DNA of 64,000 bases from Corynebacterium sp. J010B-136 (lineage in GTDB: Bacteria; Actinomycetota; Actinomycetes; Mycobacteriales; Mycobacteriaceae), in the NCBI RefSeq assembly GCF_002967075.1, contig NZ_PUGE01000001.1, forward strand, positions 496,001 through 560,000. Direction: 5' to 3'. This document shows positions 9,040 through 17,611 of this stretch, in pieces. How positions within the stretch are numbered: the first letter of the stretch is position 1; each line of letters opens with the position of its first letter. Both the position numbers and the translations under genes were made by a program. Under the pieces are notes generated by a model. It was not told the DNA's origin. It made no database searches and worked only from the letters and a program-made list of their open reading frames with translations.

Positions 9040-10008
9040 CTACCGGCAACCTTGTTGCAAAAGCCAAGCCTGCGCGGCCGCAGCCGCATCATCAACTACG
9101 CGGTCAGGTTCAACCGGTTCATCGCCGTAAACTTCGCCATTTCGGTCCATATCCTGCGCGATTGTCAGCATCAGGGAGCTAGAATCCGGGAAGTCATAGA
9201 CAGCATTGGCCGTGGCATAGCCTGCTGTGGGCTGGCCAAAAGACACAGCATTTTCCAAGCCTTTAAAGGCCAGCATGGTAGCTTCACCCGAGGAGGCGGT
9301 GTGGGCATCGACAAGCACGGCGATCGGAATATCAGTATTTTTCTGCGCATCGACGCTCAGACTGGTCCCGCCACCTGAGGTTAAGGTGCCGTCGACGGTC
9401 ACGGGACTATCACCCATCGCCGAGTGGAAGAATAGCGCATCGCCATCCGGTAGAAGCGGGGAAAGCCCAGCGAGCATCGGCCCCATATCGCCGCCGCCAT
9501 TGCCGCGCAGATCCACGACCACACAAGCAGCATCTTCAACGCCTGCCGCTAGGGTATCGGCGTAGCTTTGCACATCTGCTTTACGGCTCACGGCTGGCAC
9601 TTTTACGGTGACGATATCGCCTTGGCTGTCGATGCTCGGCTGCTCATCCCCAGCAATCGCCTCCTCCGCCTCGGCGTTGTCCTGAGGTGTAAGGAGATTC
9701 GAGTGCTTGCCGCCGGCAGCTTGCACCGCCTTTCGCAAAGGAGCGTATAGCTCCTCCCGAGTTTCGGCGGTTTTTATCGCTGCCTGGACTTCGACTTTGG
9801 CGCGAGCGAAATCTTGAGAGTCCGCATGGATACCTTGGGTTTCGGCCAGGGTAAGTATCGCGTCGCCGTAGCGCTTAGGACTGTCGTGCCCTAAGAAAAT
9901 AGGCCGACCCACTAGCATCGCGCCCATCGTGGGGCCGAGGAAATACACAGTGGCAACCACGGCAGCAATAATGACAACGAAGACAGAAAGCAGAATCTTT
10001 TTAATCAT
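9040..10008 (-). CDS. Membrane-anchored S41-family (tail-specific) peptidase
   Basis: A 322-residue protein with an N-terminal signal anchor (MIKKILLSVFVVIIAAVVATVYF). The S41 catalytic fold includes VVVDLRGNGGGDMGPML and the nucleophile region DAHTASSGEATMLAFKG, where Ser (SSGE) and the downstream Lys are the expected dyad. No PDZ domain is evident, so it is shorter than CtpA. The ATG at 10008 is chosen for its GGGG ribosome site seven bases upstream; it overlaps the permease stop by eight bases. Co-directional overlap with the ABC exporter genes suggests joint expression and an extracytoplasmic proteolytic role. The substrate is unknown. Confidence 0.8.
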   Translation of the reverse strand: MIKKILLSVFVVIIAAVVATVYFLGPTMGAMLVGRPIFLGHDSPKRYGDAILTLAETQGIHADSQDFARAKVEVQAAIKTAETREELYAPLRKAVQAAGGKHSNLLTPQDNAEAEEAIAGDEQPSIDSQGDIVTVKVPAVSRKADVQSYADTLAAGVEDAACVVVDLRGNGGGDMGPMLAGLSPLLPDGDALFFHSAMGDSPVTVDGTLTSGGGTSLSVDAQKNTDIPIAVLVDAHTASSGEATMLAFKGLENAVSFGQPTAGYATANAVYDFPDSSSLMLTIAQDMDRNGEVYGDEPVEPDRVVDDAAAAAQAWLLQQGCR

Positions 10009-11407
10009 TGTTTCGCCCCACATTTAACGTGTGAGTTCGCAGTGGTTCCACCGCGGCAATTGCAGCGAGCGGGAAGAGCCAACCAATGCCCAGAATGGAT
10101 CCGGCCGTCGCCAAGCGCATCGGAATGTTCACATCGCCTGCTGCACCGCTGAGCATGACGCTGCCTAACATGACGCCGAAGGTAAAACCGATGAGGGAGA
10201 CAATGATGATGGGACCAAGGGTTTCAAAAACTTGCGTACGGAAGTAGAAACTGCGTTGCACTCCCATCAGGTGCAAAGAGCGCGTCAGGTGAGCTTGTTC
10301 AAAGATTTGCGAGGCTAGGCCCAGAAATACCGACATGGCGGACAGGATGAAGCCGAAGACCAGGGTAAGAACGCCGCCGAAGGCTAAATCACGGAACATC
10401 ATGAAGATTCCAGGTTCCTCACTCATCATCGCGGTCAAACCATCAGCTCCCACGGGCGAAATCACCAAGTAGCCAGCGATCACACCGAAGAAGGCCATGG
10501 AGGCGCTGCGGCGCCAGGTGGTTTTGGCATCGGCAGCAATGCGTTGACTGGCCACGAAGTGCGAGGTGCCTGGCATAATCGAGACCATGCGGTAGAAGAC
10601 TTGCAACAAAAATGGTGCCACCCAGTTAATTAATATGACGTTGATGGAGACCACTGCTGCGACAATCGCCATCGCTGCGATGCCGGAGCTCATGGAGGTG
10701 CGGTCAACCATGATGAGCGTGAACACGGTAAAGACCACGAAGAGGATGGCGCTGCGGTATTTCAATGCCGGTGGCATTTCTTTACGCGAGACGCCCAAAG
10801 GTTCCACGCGCACGCGCTGCATGCCCACTACGGATGCGGTAACTGCAAGGACAAAGACTAAGACAGCAACGGTGAGATACCCCCACCAGGGCAAGATGAG
10901 CTCTGATGTTTGGATGTAGACATCTTGGAATTTCATGTTGCTGAAAATCGGTACGAGCAGCACGCTGATAAATCCGCCGAGCACTATGCCAATGGCAGCT
11001 TGGGCTGCGGTTTCTAGCATGGTCATGCGGGTGATATCACCTGAGGACAGGCCAATCAGGCGCAGGGTAGCTAGGCGCTTTTCGCGTCCCGATGCCCCCA
11101 GCACGGCTGCTTGGGCAGTCAGCGAGACAATCGTGGGTACCAGGAATGCACAGGCAAATAACGCCATGATGACCCACGTGGACATGACTGGATCGTCGGG
11201 ACCATTGGCCAAGGTTTCTTGGACGACGTGGAAATCTTCAGGGCGCAAAGAGCGCTGGTAAAACATCCAGGTGCCACCCGCGACCAGATAAGCAATGGTG
11301 GAGCTGACAGTCAGGCTGATAATTGCAACTAGGGTGACCAGGCCAGTGCCGGTACGGGTGCGAAGCGCCGCTTTGTGTAAGTCAAGGACTAAAGTGCTGG
11401 TTTTCAT
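10001..11407 (-). CDS. FtsX/MacB-type ABC transporter permease
   Basis: A 468-residue permease with roughly eight predicted membrane helices and FtsX-like regions around LGASGREKRLATLRLIGLSSGDI and SLHLMGVQRSFYFRTQVFETL. These are two copies of the coupling-loop pattern of MacB/BceB-type exporters. The ATG at 11407 overlaps the ATPase stop by four bases (ATGA), showing translational coupling; the longer frame to 11476 would run into the ATPase gene. It faces a two-component system across the ATPase promoter. The cargo is likely a hydrophobic compound or envelope-active agent, by family only. Confidence 0.85.
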   Translation of the reverse strand: MKTSTLVLDLHKAALRTRTGTGLVTLVAIISLTVSSTIAYLVAGGTWMFYQRSLRPEDFHVVQETLANGPDDPVMSTWVIMALFACAFLVPTIVSLTAQAAVLGASGREKRLATLRLIGLSSGDITRMTMLETAAQAAIGIVLGGFISVLLVPIFSNMKFQDVYIQTSELILPWWGYLTVAVLVFVLAVTASVVGMQRVRVEPLGVSRKEMPPALKYRSAILFVVFTVFTLIMVDRTSMSSGIAAMAIVAAVVSINVILINWVAPFLLQVFYRMVSIMPGTSHFVASQRIAADAKTTWRRSASMAFFGVIAGYLVISPVGADGLTAMMSEEPGIFMMFRDLAFGGVLTLVFGFILSAMSVFLGLASQIFEQAHLTRSLHLMGVQRSFYFRTQVFETLGPIIIVSLIGFTFGVMLGSVMLSGAAGDVNIPMRLATAGSILGIGWLFPLAAIAAVEPLRTHTLNVGRNND

Positions 11408-12102
11408 CGTCGGCCTCCTACCAAACGATCGTCGTGGATGATGCCATCGCGGATTTCGATGCGGCGCTCCATCCAATCGGCCACGCGGGAATCATGGGTG
11501 ACCATGACCAGTGCCGCGCCGGTGCGCTGCACCACGGCAGTCAGCAACTGCATGACTTCATGGCCGGTGGCCTGGTCGAGTGCACCGGTAGGTTCATCGG
11601 CGAAGATGACCGCTGGGGAGGTCACCAGCGCACGCGCAATCGCGATGCGTTGCGCCTGGCCGCCAGAGACTTGCCCTGGGCGACGGTCCACCATGGAGCC
11701 AAGGCCCAACTGGTTGAGTAATTCTTGTGCTTTCGCGCGTGCTTTGGAGCGCGAGGTGCCATTGAGCATCGCTGGCAGCGCTACATTATCGAGCGCGCTG
11801 AGCTCTGGCAGCAGCTGGTGGTCTTGGAAGACGAAGCCAAAATCGGCCAGGCGGGTACGGGACCGGGCGGCGTCGGAGGCATCGGAAAGCACTGCGTCTT
11901 TAAACAGCACCTGTCCCGAGGTTGGGGTCAGCACCCCGGACATGCAGTGCAAGAGCGTGGACTTACCGGAGCCCGAAGGGCCCATGATGGCGACGGTCTC
12001 GCCGGCGTTTATATCGAGTGTGATTCCAGACAGTACGGGCGCGCCACCAAAGTCTTTGGTGACATCGTTTAAATGCAGAACGGCTGCGGTGTTGTTTTCC
12101 AT
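11404..12102 (-). CDS. ABC exporter ATP-binding protein (MacB/LolD type)
   Basis: A 232-residue ATPase with Walker A GPSGSGKST (about 43-51), Q-loop VFQDHQLLPELSALDNV, ABC signature VSGGQAQRIAIARAL, Walker B VIFADEPTGALD and H-loop VMVTHDSR. The LDQATG D-loop and overall length match the MacB/LolD/FtsE branch that partners FtsX-like permeases. The ATG at 12102 was preferred over upstream codons because homologous ATPases begin near LHLNDVTKDF. It is transcribed divergently from the histidine kinase with 85 bases between the start codons. Confidence 0.9.
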   Translation of the reverse strand: MENNTAAVLHLNDVTKDFGGAPVLSGITLDINAGETVAIMGPSGSGKSTLLHCMSGVLTPTSGQVLFKDAVLSDASDAARSRTRLADFGFVFQDHQLLPELSALDNVALPAMLNGTSRSKARAKAQELLNQLGLGSMVDRRPGQVSGGQAQRIAIARALVTSPAVIFADEPTGALDQATGHEVMQLLTAVVQRTGAALVMVTHDSRVADWMERRIEIRDGIIHDDRLVGGRR

Positions 12103-12160
12103 GGTCTCTATTTCACTCGCTGGGGTAGATAGAAACCATGGTGCCAGCGTTGCACTTTCA

Positions 12161-12178
12161 GGTAGTGCTGGCACTACC
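12161..12178. promoter_or_regulatory. 18-bp perfect palindrome between exporter and kinase genes
   Basis: GGTAGTGC-TG-GCACTACC is a perfect inverted repeat in the 85-base divergent spacer, 10 bases before the kinase ATG and 59 bases before the ATPase ATG. NarL-family regulators bind short inverted repeats, so this is a good candidate operator for the adjacent response regulator. That assignment is inference. Confidence 0.55.
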
Positions 12179-12187
12179 CTGGGATGC

Positions 12188-12901
12188 ATGTGGAGAAAGC
12201 GCAACCGCGATAAATCTGGCAAATCGAGCGAGCAAGCTCAGGCCGAAAAGATTGCTGAGCTGACCAAATCCCGGCGCGCTATCGCCGATGCCTACGAAGT
12301 GGAGCGCTCACGCATTGAGCGCGACTTACACGATGGCACGCAGCAATACCTGGTAGCGGCGTCTATCAAATTGGGCGAAGCGCTCTTGGACGCACCGGCT
12401 GACGTCGCGGAGTTGATTAATGCTGCCCAGCAGGATTTGAACAAAGGACTTGAGGCGCTACGCAAAACCGTGCATGGGATCCACCCGCAGGTCTTAGCCG
12501 AGCGTGGTTTGGTCGCGGCTGTTAAAGATATGGCCGCGGGTTACGGCCCGCACGTGTTAGTCTCCGCCCCGCATTCACTCCCCCAGCTTTCCCCGAGTGT
12601 GCTGGCTGCCGGGTATTTCTTCTGCGCCGAAGCATTAACCAATGCCGCCAAGCACGCACCAGGCGCGGACGTCTCAGTCTTACTCATTGCCGATGAGCAC
12701 CTTCACATCACGGTGGTTGACCAAGGCCCCGGCGGTGTGCGGCTCAAGCCCGGCGCGGGGCTTGCCGGGATGCGCGATAGACTCGACGCCTTTGGCGGCT
12801 GGTTAGAAATCACCTCGCCCGAAGGCGGGCCGACAAGTTTAGCGGCGCGGATTCCGCTACTTCTGGACCGCGGGCAACCCACTTTTCATATCAGCAAATA
12901 A
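12188..12901 (+). CDS. Soluble NarL-family sensor histidine kinase
   Basis: A 237-residue HisKA_3-type kinase. The phospho-acceptor box is ERSRIERDLHDGTQQYLV with His48. The ATPase domain has EALTNAAKHAPGA (N-box), VVDQGPGG and GAGLAGMRDRLDAFGG. No membrane helix or input domain precedes the histidine box; the N-terminus is a short basic helix (MWRKRNRDKSGK). The reading frame stays open upstream only because it runs antisense to the ATPase gene. The ATG at 12188 is the first credible start; no strong ribosome site is seen. It is followed by its response regulator after 10 bases and diverges from the ABC exporter it probably controls. Confidence 0.85.
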   Translation: MWRKRNRDKSGKSSEQAQAEKIAELTKSRRAIADAYEVERSRIERDLHDGTQQYLVAASIKLGEALLDAPADVAELINAAQQDLNKGLEALRKTVHGIHPQVLAERGLVAAVKDMAAGYGPHVLVSAPHSLPQLSPSVLAAGYFFCAEALTNAAKHAPGADVSVLLIADEHLHITVVDQGPGGVRLKPGAGLAGMRDRLDAFGGWLEITSPEGGPTSLAARIPLLLDRGQPTFHISK

Positions 12902-12911
12902 GGAGAAAGCA

Positions 12912-13568
12912 ATGGCAGAACTTTCCATCGTGGTGGCAGATGACTCCGCGCTTTTGCGTGAAGGTATCGCCGGGTTATTAGAGCGCCGCGGACACAAAAT
13001 TATCGGCCAGGCCGCTAGCGCGCCGGAACTTATCGAAGTGGTCAAGGCCCAAGTCCCGGATGTCGTCATCACCGATGTGCGCATGCCGCCATCAATGTCC
13101 GATGATGGCCTGCAAGCCGCAGTCACCCTGCGGGAGACCTACCCGGACTTAGCCGTGATGGTGGTGAGCCAATATGTTGCGCCGGTATATGCCTCCGAGC
13201 TTTTCGCCGATGCCACCGGCGGTACCGGCTATCTGCTCAAAGACCGCATTAGTGAGGTCGCCTCATTCTTAGACTCCCTGGCCATTGTCGCCAGCGGCGG
13301 CACCGTCATTGATCCGACCGTAGCGAGTGCGTTGATGTCCACCTCGCGCTCCGGGCTTGCCACGCTGACCCCGCGCGAGCAAGAAGTACTCGAGCTGATG
13401 TCACAGGGGCTATCTAATAAAGACATCGCTGCCAAGCTGGTGCTGTCTTCCGCTGCGGTGGCTAAGCACGTGTCTAATATCTTCATGAAATTAGGCCTTG
13501 ACGCTTCGGAGGATAACCGCCGTGTCAAGGCCATTTTGGAGTACCTATCTACTCAGAACTTGAAATAG
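12912..13568 (+). CDS. LuxR/NarL-family response regulator
   Basis: A 218-residue two-domain regulator. The receiver domain has the DD pair at 10-11, phospho-acceptor Asp55 (VVITDVRMPP) and a conserved Lys in YLLKDRI. A C-terminal LuxR HTH (about 150-200: LTPREQEVLELMSQGLSNKDIAAKL) follows. A strong AAGGAG site at 12900-12905 lies six bases before the ATG. It is co-transcribed with the kinase. The likely target is the divergent exporter operon through the palindrome in the spacer. Confidence 0.92.
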   Translation: MAELSIVVADDSALLREGIAGLLERRGHKIIGQAASAPELIEVVKAQVPDVVITDVRMPPSMSDDGLQAAVTLRETYPDLAVMVVSQYVAPVYASELFADATGGTGYLLKDRISEVASFLDSLAIVASGGTVIDPTVASALMSTSRSGLATLTPREQEVLELMSQGLSNKDIAAKLVLSSAAVAKHVSNIFMKLGLDASEDNRRVKAILEYLSTQNLK

Positions 13569-13588
13569 TTTGCTGCTTCGCAGCTGCA

Positions 13589-15505
13589 CTATTTCGTGCC
13601 AGTCTTTCGGGTCTTGGCCATGAATCCTCCGACAATGCCCGCGATGACCAGAACGGCTAGGGTAATCAGCGCCCATGTAGTTACGCCCATTCCTTCGCTG
13701 CTTGCAGCTGCATCTACCGATTCAGTAGCTGGGTCGGAAGAATCTGATGGTTCTTTCGCGCCTGCGGCATCGGGAGAATCTGATGATTTTTCTCTAAAGG
13801 TCGGGCCGGGTTGCGGCTCACCTTCGGCGACAGCGGCGAGCGAGTAGCGCGCGGTGTGCTGCTCACCATCACCGACTTCTTCATTGTCACTGTTGGACAG
13901 CCTGTTGTAGTTCACGGAAATGTACTGCGCGCCATCTTGGAAGAGCATCCTGGTTGCGACAGTACCGTCTTCGATGTTGCGGTAATTCAGTGGTGCTGCG
14001 TGCCCGAAGGTAGTTGAGGATTCAGTTTCTAAAGTAATGCCTTCAGAATTCATCGCCGGCTGGCGTGCCTCGTTGTAGACCTTGATGTCCAAGCGATCTA
14101 CTGAAATGCCACGGCCGCCTTCAACATCAGTTCCTTCGGTGGCAATCGCTGCAGCAAGACGCTGCCCATATTCGACGGGAACCTTGTAAAAGTGGGTCTC
14201 GCCAGGAACAATATCAGCGCTTATGCCTTGCTCATTGCCATCGGGTAATTCAGCAGCATCATCAAACCAGGTGCCTGGCTGGGCGGTTACGGTATCGTCT
14301 GGGATTTCTATTTCCGGTACCTCCGACTCCTCTTCAGGGTCCGGCACGTCGCTTGTGTCCTCGCCCGCAAAGCGAGTGATTTTTAGCTCCAGCGGAATGT
14401 CTTGGCCTTCCAAGAAATTGCCCCGGCGCGAGATAGAAAAGTCCACGTAGCCATCTGCACCGCAGTCTTCGCCGGTGACCTTAGTAATGCCAGCAGCTGT
14501 TTGCGTGCCCTGCGCAGAGTTGGAGTCAACCTGGCTCCACGTATCTGCCCAGCAGGATGTATCTTCGAATTTCAGGCTCATTCCGTAGCGGTTATCAGTA
14601 AGCCCACCAAAGCTTGGTGGCTGCACCGTCAAGGCGGAAATAGCCAGGCGTTCGCCTTCTTCCACCGGCACGCGCCAGTACTGGGCATCACCGTTGATGT
14701 TATTTAGCGCGGCACCCGAGTAGTGCAACGGCGAAGAAAAGGTGTCGACGTCCGCAGGAATCTCCGTCGGCGTGGTCTCGCTATCGGAGCCTTCGTATTC
14801 TTCTAAGTCAGTCTCATAAGCATTAATGGAGCGCGTGTGCAGAACGCGCATGGATTCGGCCAAGCTATCGGCGTCATTAGCATCCAGGTATCGTCCGCCG
14901 CCGGCTTCCGCGATGCACTCCAACTCGGTGCGCGCTTCATCATCAACCAAGAAACCCACGGTGTTGATGATTAAGTCAATGCCTTGTTCATGTAATTCTT
15001 TGGCTACATCGCACACCGGTGGTGGCGCGCAGGTATCCAGGCCGTCAGAGACCAACACAACATTGCGCGCGCCCTCATCAGGGAGCGCATCGGCAGCTTG
15101 GCGCAGCGCAGGACCCATCGGGGTATAGCCGGAGGCCTCAATATCATCGACTTCCCCGCGGATATCGTCTACCTGTCCGCTGGCCAGCGGCGCTAAGGTG
15201 GTGACATCTTTACAGCCGGCTTCGCGTTCTTCCGGTGCATTGGAGGTCCCCGTGCCATAGGTAATAAACCCCAGCTCGGAATCATCGGAAACGCCATCTA
15301 AGAAAGTATGCGTTGCTTCTTTAGCTGCATCCATGCGGCTTTTCCCGCCGGCATCAGCTTGCTCCATAGAGCCCGATGCATCCAGGATGACCATGGTTGG
15401 AGGAACGGTATTTTCTTGGCTGCCTTGAGCCATGGCAATAGGAGCGCTCGTTAAACCTAACCCCACCGCCATGACCACGCTTGCCCAAACTTTGCCGTGA
15501 GTCAT
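13589..15505 (-). CDS. Secreted, membrane-anchored VWA-domain protein
   Basis: A 638-residue protein. It has a signal peptide (about 1-26, cleavage after SAPIAMA), a VWA domain starting VPPTMVILDASGSMEQ with the metal-site DxSxS at about 42-46, and a second MIDAS element GYTPMGPAL. Large beta-rich extracellular regions follow, then an acidic Glu/Pro linker (about 390-410), a Ser/Asp/Ala-rich stalk and a C-terminal membrane helix (about 607-630) with a basic KTRKTGTK stop-transfer end. It resembles actinobacterial surface VWA proteins; the ligand is unknown. It converges on the response regulator gene. The promoter appears leaderless and overlaps a DtxR-like box. Confidence 0.82.
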   Translation of the reverse strand: MTHGKVWASVVMAVGLGLTSAPIAMAQGSQENTVPPTMVILDASGSMEQADAGGKSRMDAAKEATHTFLDGVSDDSELGFITYGTGTSNAPEEREAGCKDVTTLAPLASGQVDDIRGEVDDIEASGYTPMGPALRQAADALPDEGARNVVLVSDGLDTCAPPPVCDVAKELHEQGIDLIINTVGFLVDDEARTELECIAEAGGGRYLDANDADSLAESMRVLHTRSINAYETDLEEYEGSDSETTPTEIPADVDTFSSPLHYSGAALNNINGDAQYWRVPVEEGERLAISALTVQPPSFGGLTDNRYGMSLKFEDTSCWADTWSQVDSNSAQGTQTAAGITKVTGEDCGADGYVDFSISRRGNFLEGQDIPLELKITRFAGEDTSDVPDPEEESEVPEIEIPDDTVTAQPGTWFDDAAELPDGNEQGISADIVPGETHFYKVPVEYGQRLAAAIATEGTDVEGGRGISVDRLDIKVYNEARQPAMNSEGITLETESSTTFGHAAPLNYRNIEDGTVATRMLFQDGAQYISVNYNRLSNSDNEEVGDGEQHTARYSLAAVAEGEPQPGPTFREKSSDSPDAAGAKEPSDSSDPATESVDAAASSEGMGVTTWALITLAVLVIAGIVGGFMAKTRKTGTK

Positions 15506-15512
15506 GAGCCAC

Positions 15513-15541
15513 AGACTAGTGGCAGGTTAGGTTGCCCTCAA
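15513..15541 (-). promoter_or_regulatory. Leaderless promoter of the VWA gene with DtxR-like box
   Basis: On the minus strand, TTGAGG (-35, 15541-15536), a 17-base spacer and TAGTCT (-10, 15518-15513) are followed by seven bases and the ATG at 15505, so the transcript would begin at the start codon. The stretch 15522-15540 matches 13 of 19 positions of the DtxR/IdeR consensus, including an intact CCTAACCT half, and it overlaps the -35 and spacer. Iron-dependent repression is therefore possible but unproven. Confidence 0.5.
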
Positions 15542-15582
15542 CACTTATGGCGTGAAACTTCGATGGTTTCACGCCATAAGTG
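15542..15582. repeat. Perfect 17-bp inverted repeat with 7-base loop
   Basis: CACTTATGGCGTGAAAC (15542-15558) pairs perfectly with 15566-15582. It lies downstream of menC and directly behind the VWA promoter. Neither flank has a T-run, so a classical terminator is not convincing. It may be a processing hairpin, a factor-dependent terminator of menC, or a small repeat element. Confidence 0.7.
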
Positions 15583-15601
15583 CAGGTTAAAAGGTCGAAA
15601 T

Positions 15602-16627
15602 TTATTTCGCTTTCAAAAATTCATAACTCGCGCGCACCCGCTCGAACCACCAGTCGCGGCGCTCCGGGCTCGCGGCCAGGGCGGCCACGCGATCCGGGTC
15701 GGCGGCAACGGACGCGGCGGGAAGGGAGCCATCGACAAGCGTGCGCGGTGCGGCAACATCTTCGACAAACAGCGAGCCCGTGGCCAACCCGGCAGCGGCA
15801 GGTACGACATCGATATCTTCATCATCATAGATCTTCGGCAACGCAGCGACCGTTGCCAGTCCCATGGAAATTCCGACGGCCGTATCCAAGGCAGAAGCCA
15901 CCGTGACATCCATGTGGCGTGCGCGCAGGTTCTGCGCAATCTCCAAGGTCTTGCGCACCCCACCCAACGGAGCAGGCTTAACGATGGCCACATCCGCCGC
16001 CTGCAATTCCGCCACCCGGTAGGGGTCACTGGCCTTGCGGATAGATTCATCAGCGGCAACGCGCACAAAAAGCCCATTGCGCATCAGCTGCTGGCGTACC
16101 TGCGCGAGCTCTTCGGTGGTGCGGCAGGGCTGTTCCATGTAATCCAGCGGCATCATTTCTTTTGCTGCGGTGATCGCCTCCTCGACGCTCCAGCCACCAT
16201 TGGCATCAACGCGGATATTGGCCACCAAGTTCGGCGTGTGCACCGCGGCGTATTCGCGCACGGCTTTTACGCGCGCGATGTCTTCTTCAAGACTTTGCCC
16301 GGGTTCTGCGACTTTAACTTTCCACGTGCGCACGCCGGGATAACGCGACATGACTTCTGGCACCTGCTCGGCTGCGACAGCCGGGATGGTGCCGTTGACC
16401 TCAACGGTGTCACGCACAGGTTCCGGAAAGCCTTCATAAGCTGCCTCTAAACCTGCGGCGAGCCAATGTGCGGATTCTTCCGCGCCGTATTCTACAAAGG
16501 GGGAAAATTCGCCCCAGCCGGCGGGGCCATCGATAAGCAATGCTTCGCGGGTAGTGATTCCGCGGAACTTTACAGCCATTGGAAGTGCGACAACGTGCGC
16601 GCGGTCTAAGATATCGTCGATCTGCAT
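15602..16627 (-). CDS. menC: o-Succinylbenzoate synthase
   Basis: A 341-residue enolase-superfamily enzyme that dehydrates SHCHC to o-succinylbenzoate. The catalytic lysine pair is in WKVKVAEPG. Metal ligands appear in RVDANGGWSVEEA and the MEQPC and AADESIRKASD strands, and the opposite-face lysine in VAIVKPAPLGGV. Length and motif order fit actinobacterial MenC rather than muconate cycloisomerases. It diverges from menB with 35 bases between start codons. Confidence 0.9.
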   Translation of the reverse strand: MQIDDILDRAHVVALPMAVKFRGITTREALLIDGPAGWGEFSPFVEYGAEESAHWLAAGLEAAYEGFPEPVRDTVEVNGTIPAVAAEQVPEVMSRYPGVRTWKVKVAEPGQSLEEDIARVKAVREYAAVHTPNLVANIRVDANGGWSVEEAITAAKEMMPLDYMEQPCRTTEELAQVRQQLMRNGLFVRVAADESIRKASDPYRVAELQAADVAIVKPAPLGGVRKTLEIAQNLRARHMDVTVASALDTAVGISMGLATVAALPKIYDDEDIDVVPAAAGLATGSLFVEDVAAPRTLVDGSLPAASVAADPDRVAALAASPERRDWWFERVRASYEFLKAK

Positions 16628-16662
16628 GCTGCCTACTTTAGGCGGCGACTAGATTAGAGTGC

Positions 16663-17610
16663 ATGACTGCAACCCGAACTTATAGCACTGATAATCCTTT
16701 TGACGCTTCCCAGTGGCGCGCGGTAGAAGGTTTTTCCGACCTCACCGACATCACCTACCACCGCCATGTTGGCGAAGGCCGCGCCAATGGCATCGTCCGT
16801 ATTGCTTTTGACCGCCCTGAGGTCCGCAATGCTTTTCGCCCGCACACCGTCGATGAGCTCTACCGCGTTCTTGACCACGCGCGCCGTACCCCGGATGTCG
16901 GAACGGTGCTGTTGACCGGTAATGGCCCGAGTGAAAAAGATGGTGGCTGGGCGTTTTGCTCCGGTGGTGACCAGCGCATCCGCGGCCGTTCCGGCTACCG
17001 CTACGCCGATGGCGAAACTGCTGACACCGTCGACACCGCGCGTGAAAAAGTTGAGGGTGGCCGCCTGCACATCTTGGAAGTACAACGTTTGATTCGCACC
17101 ATGCCGAAGGTTGTTATTGCCGTAGTCAACGGCTGGGCTGCTGGCGGCGGGCATTCCCTGCACGTAGTTTGCGACCTCACTATCGCATCGCGCCAGGAAG
17201 CTGCGTTCAAGCAGACCGATGCCGATGTCGGATCCTTCGACGCCGGCTATGGCTCCGCCTACCTTGCGAAGATGGTCGGTCAAAAATACGCCCGCGAAAT
17301 CTTCTTCCTGGGCCGCACCTACTCCGCTGAACGCATGCAGCAAATGGGTGCGGTCAACATCGTGGCTGACCACAAAGACATCGAACAAGAAGCCATCGAG
17401 GCCGCTCGCGAAATCAACACCAAGTCCCCCACCGCGCAGCGCATGCTGAAGTTCGCCTTCAATCTCACCGACGACGGCCTCATGGGCCAGCAAGTCTTCG
17501 CCGGCGAAGCCACCCGCCTGGCATATATGACCGACGAAGCCGTCGAGGGCCGCGACTCCTTCCTTCAAAAGCGCGACCCAAATTGGGAAGAATTCCCTTA
17601 CTACTACTAG
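16663..17610 (+). CDS. menB: 1,4-Dihydroxy-2-naphthoyl-CoA synthase
   Basis: A 315-residue crotonase-fold enzyme that cyclises o-succinylbenzoyl-CoA. Visible are GIVRIAFDRPEVRNAFRP (CoA-binding), the oxyanion-hole stretch FCSGGDQRIRGRSGY, VVNGWAAGGGHSLHVVCDLTIAS and the catalytic-Asp/Tyr region DVGSFDAGYGSAYLA. It ends in the family's typical DPNWEEFPYYY. A TAGATT -10 box at 16650-16655 ends seven bases before the ATG, so the mRNA is probably leaderless; the -35 is poor. Confidence 0.95.
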   Translation: MTATRTYSTDNPFDASQWRAVEGFSDLTDITYHRHVGEGRANGIVRIAFDRPEVRNAFRPHTVDELYRVLDHARRTPDVGTVLLTGNGPSEKDGGWAFCSGGDQRIRGRSGYRYADGETADTVDTAREKVEGGRLHILEVQRLIRTMPKVVIAVVNGWAAGGGHSLHVVCDLTIASRQEAAFKQTDADVGSFDAGYGSAYLAKMVGQKYAREIFFLGRTYSAERMQQMGAVNIVADHKDIEQEAIEAAREINTKSPTAQRMLKFAFNLTDDGLMGQQVFAGEATRLAYMTDEAVEGRDSFLQKRDPNWEEFPYYY

Positions 17611-17611
17611 G

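Noticed and set aside
11438-12187. Long open frame on the plus strand in front of the histidine kinase that could extend it by 250 residues
   Set aside because: It is antisense to the ABC ATPase, has Ser/Ala/Met-rich shadow composition and no domain. The kinase makes sense from ATG 12188.
15497-16450. 317-residue plus-strand frame opposite menC
   Set aside because: Antisense of menC with His/Arg/Gly-rich shadow composition and no start signal.
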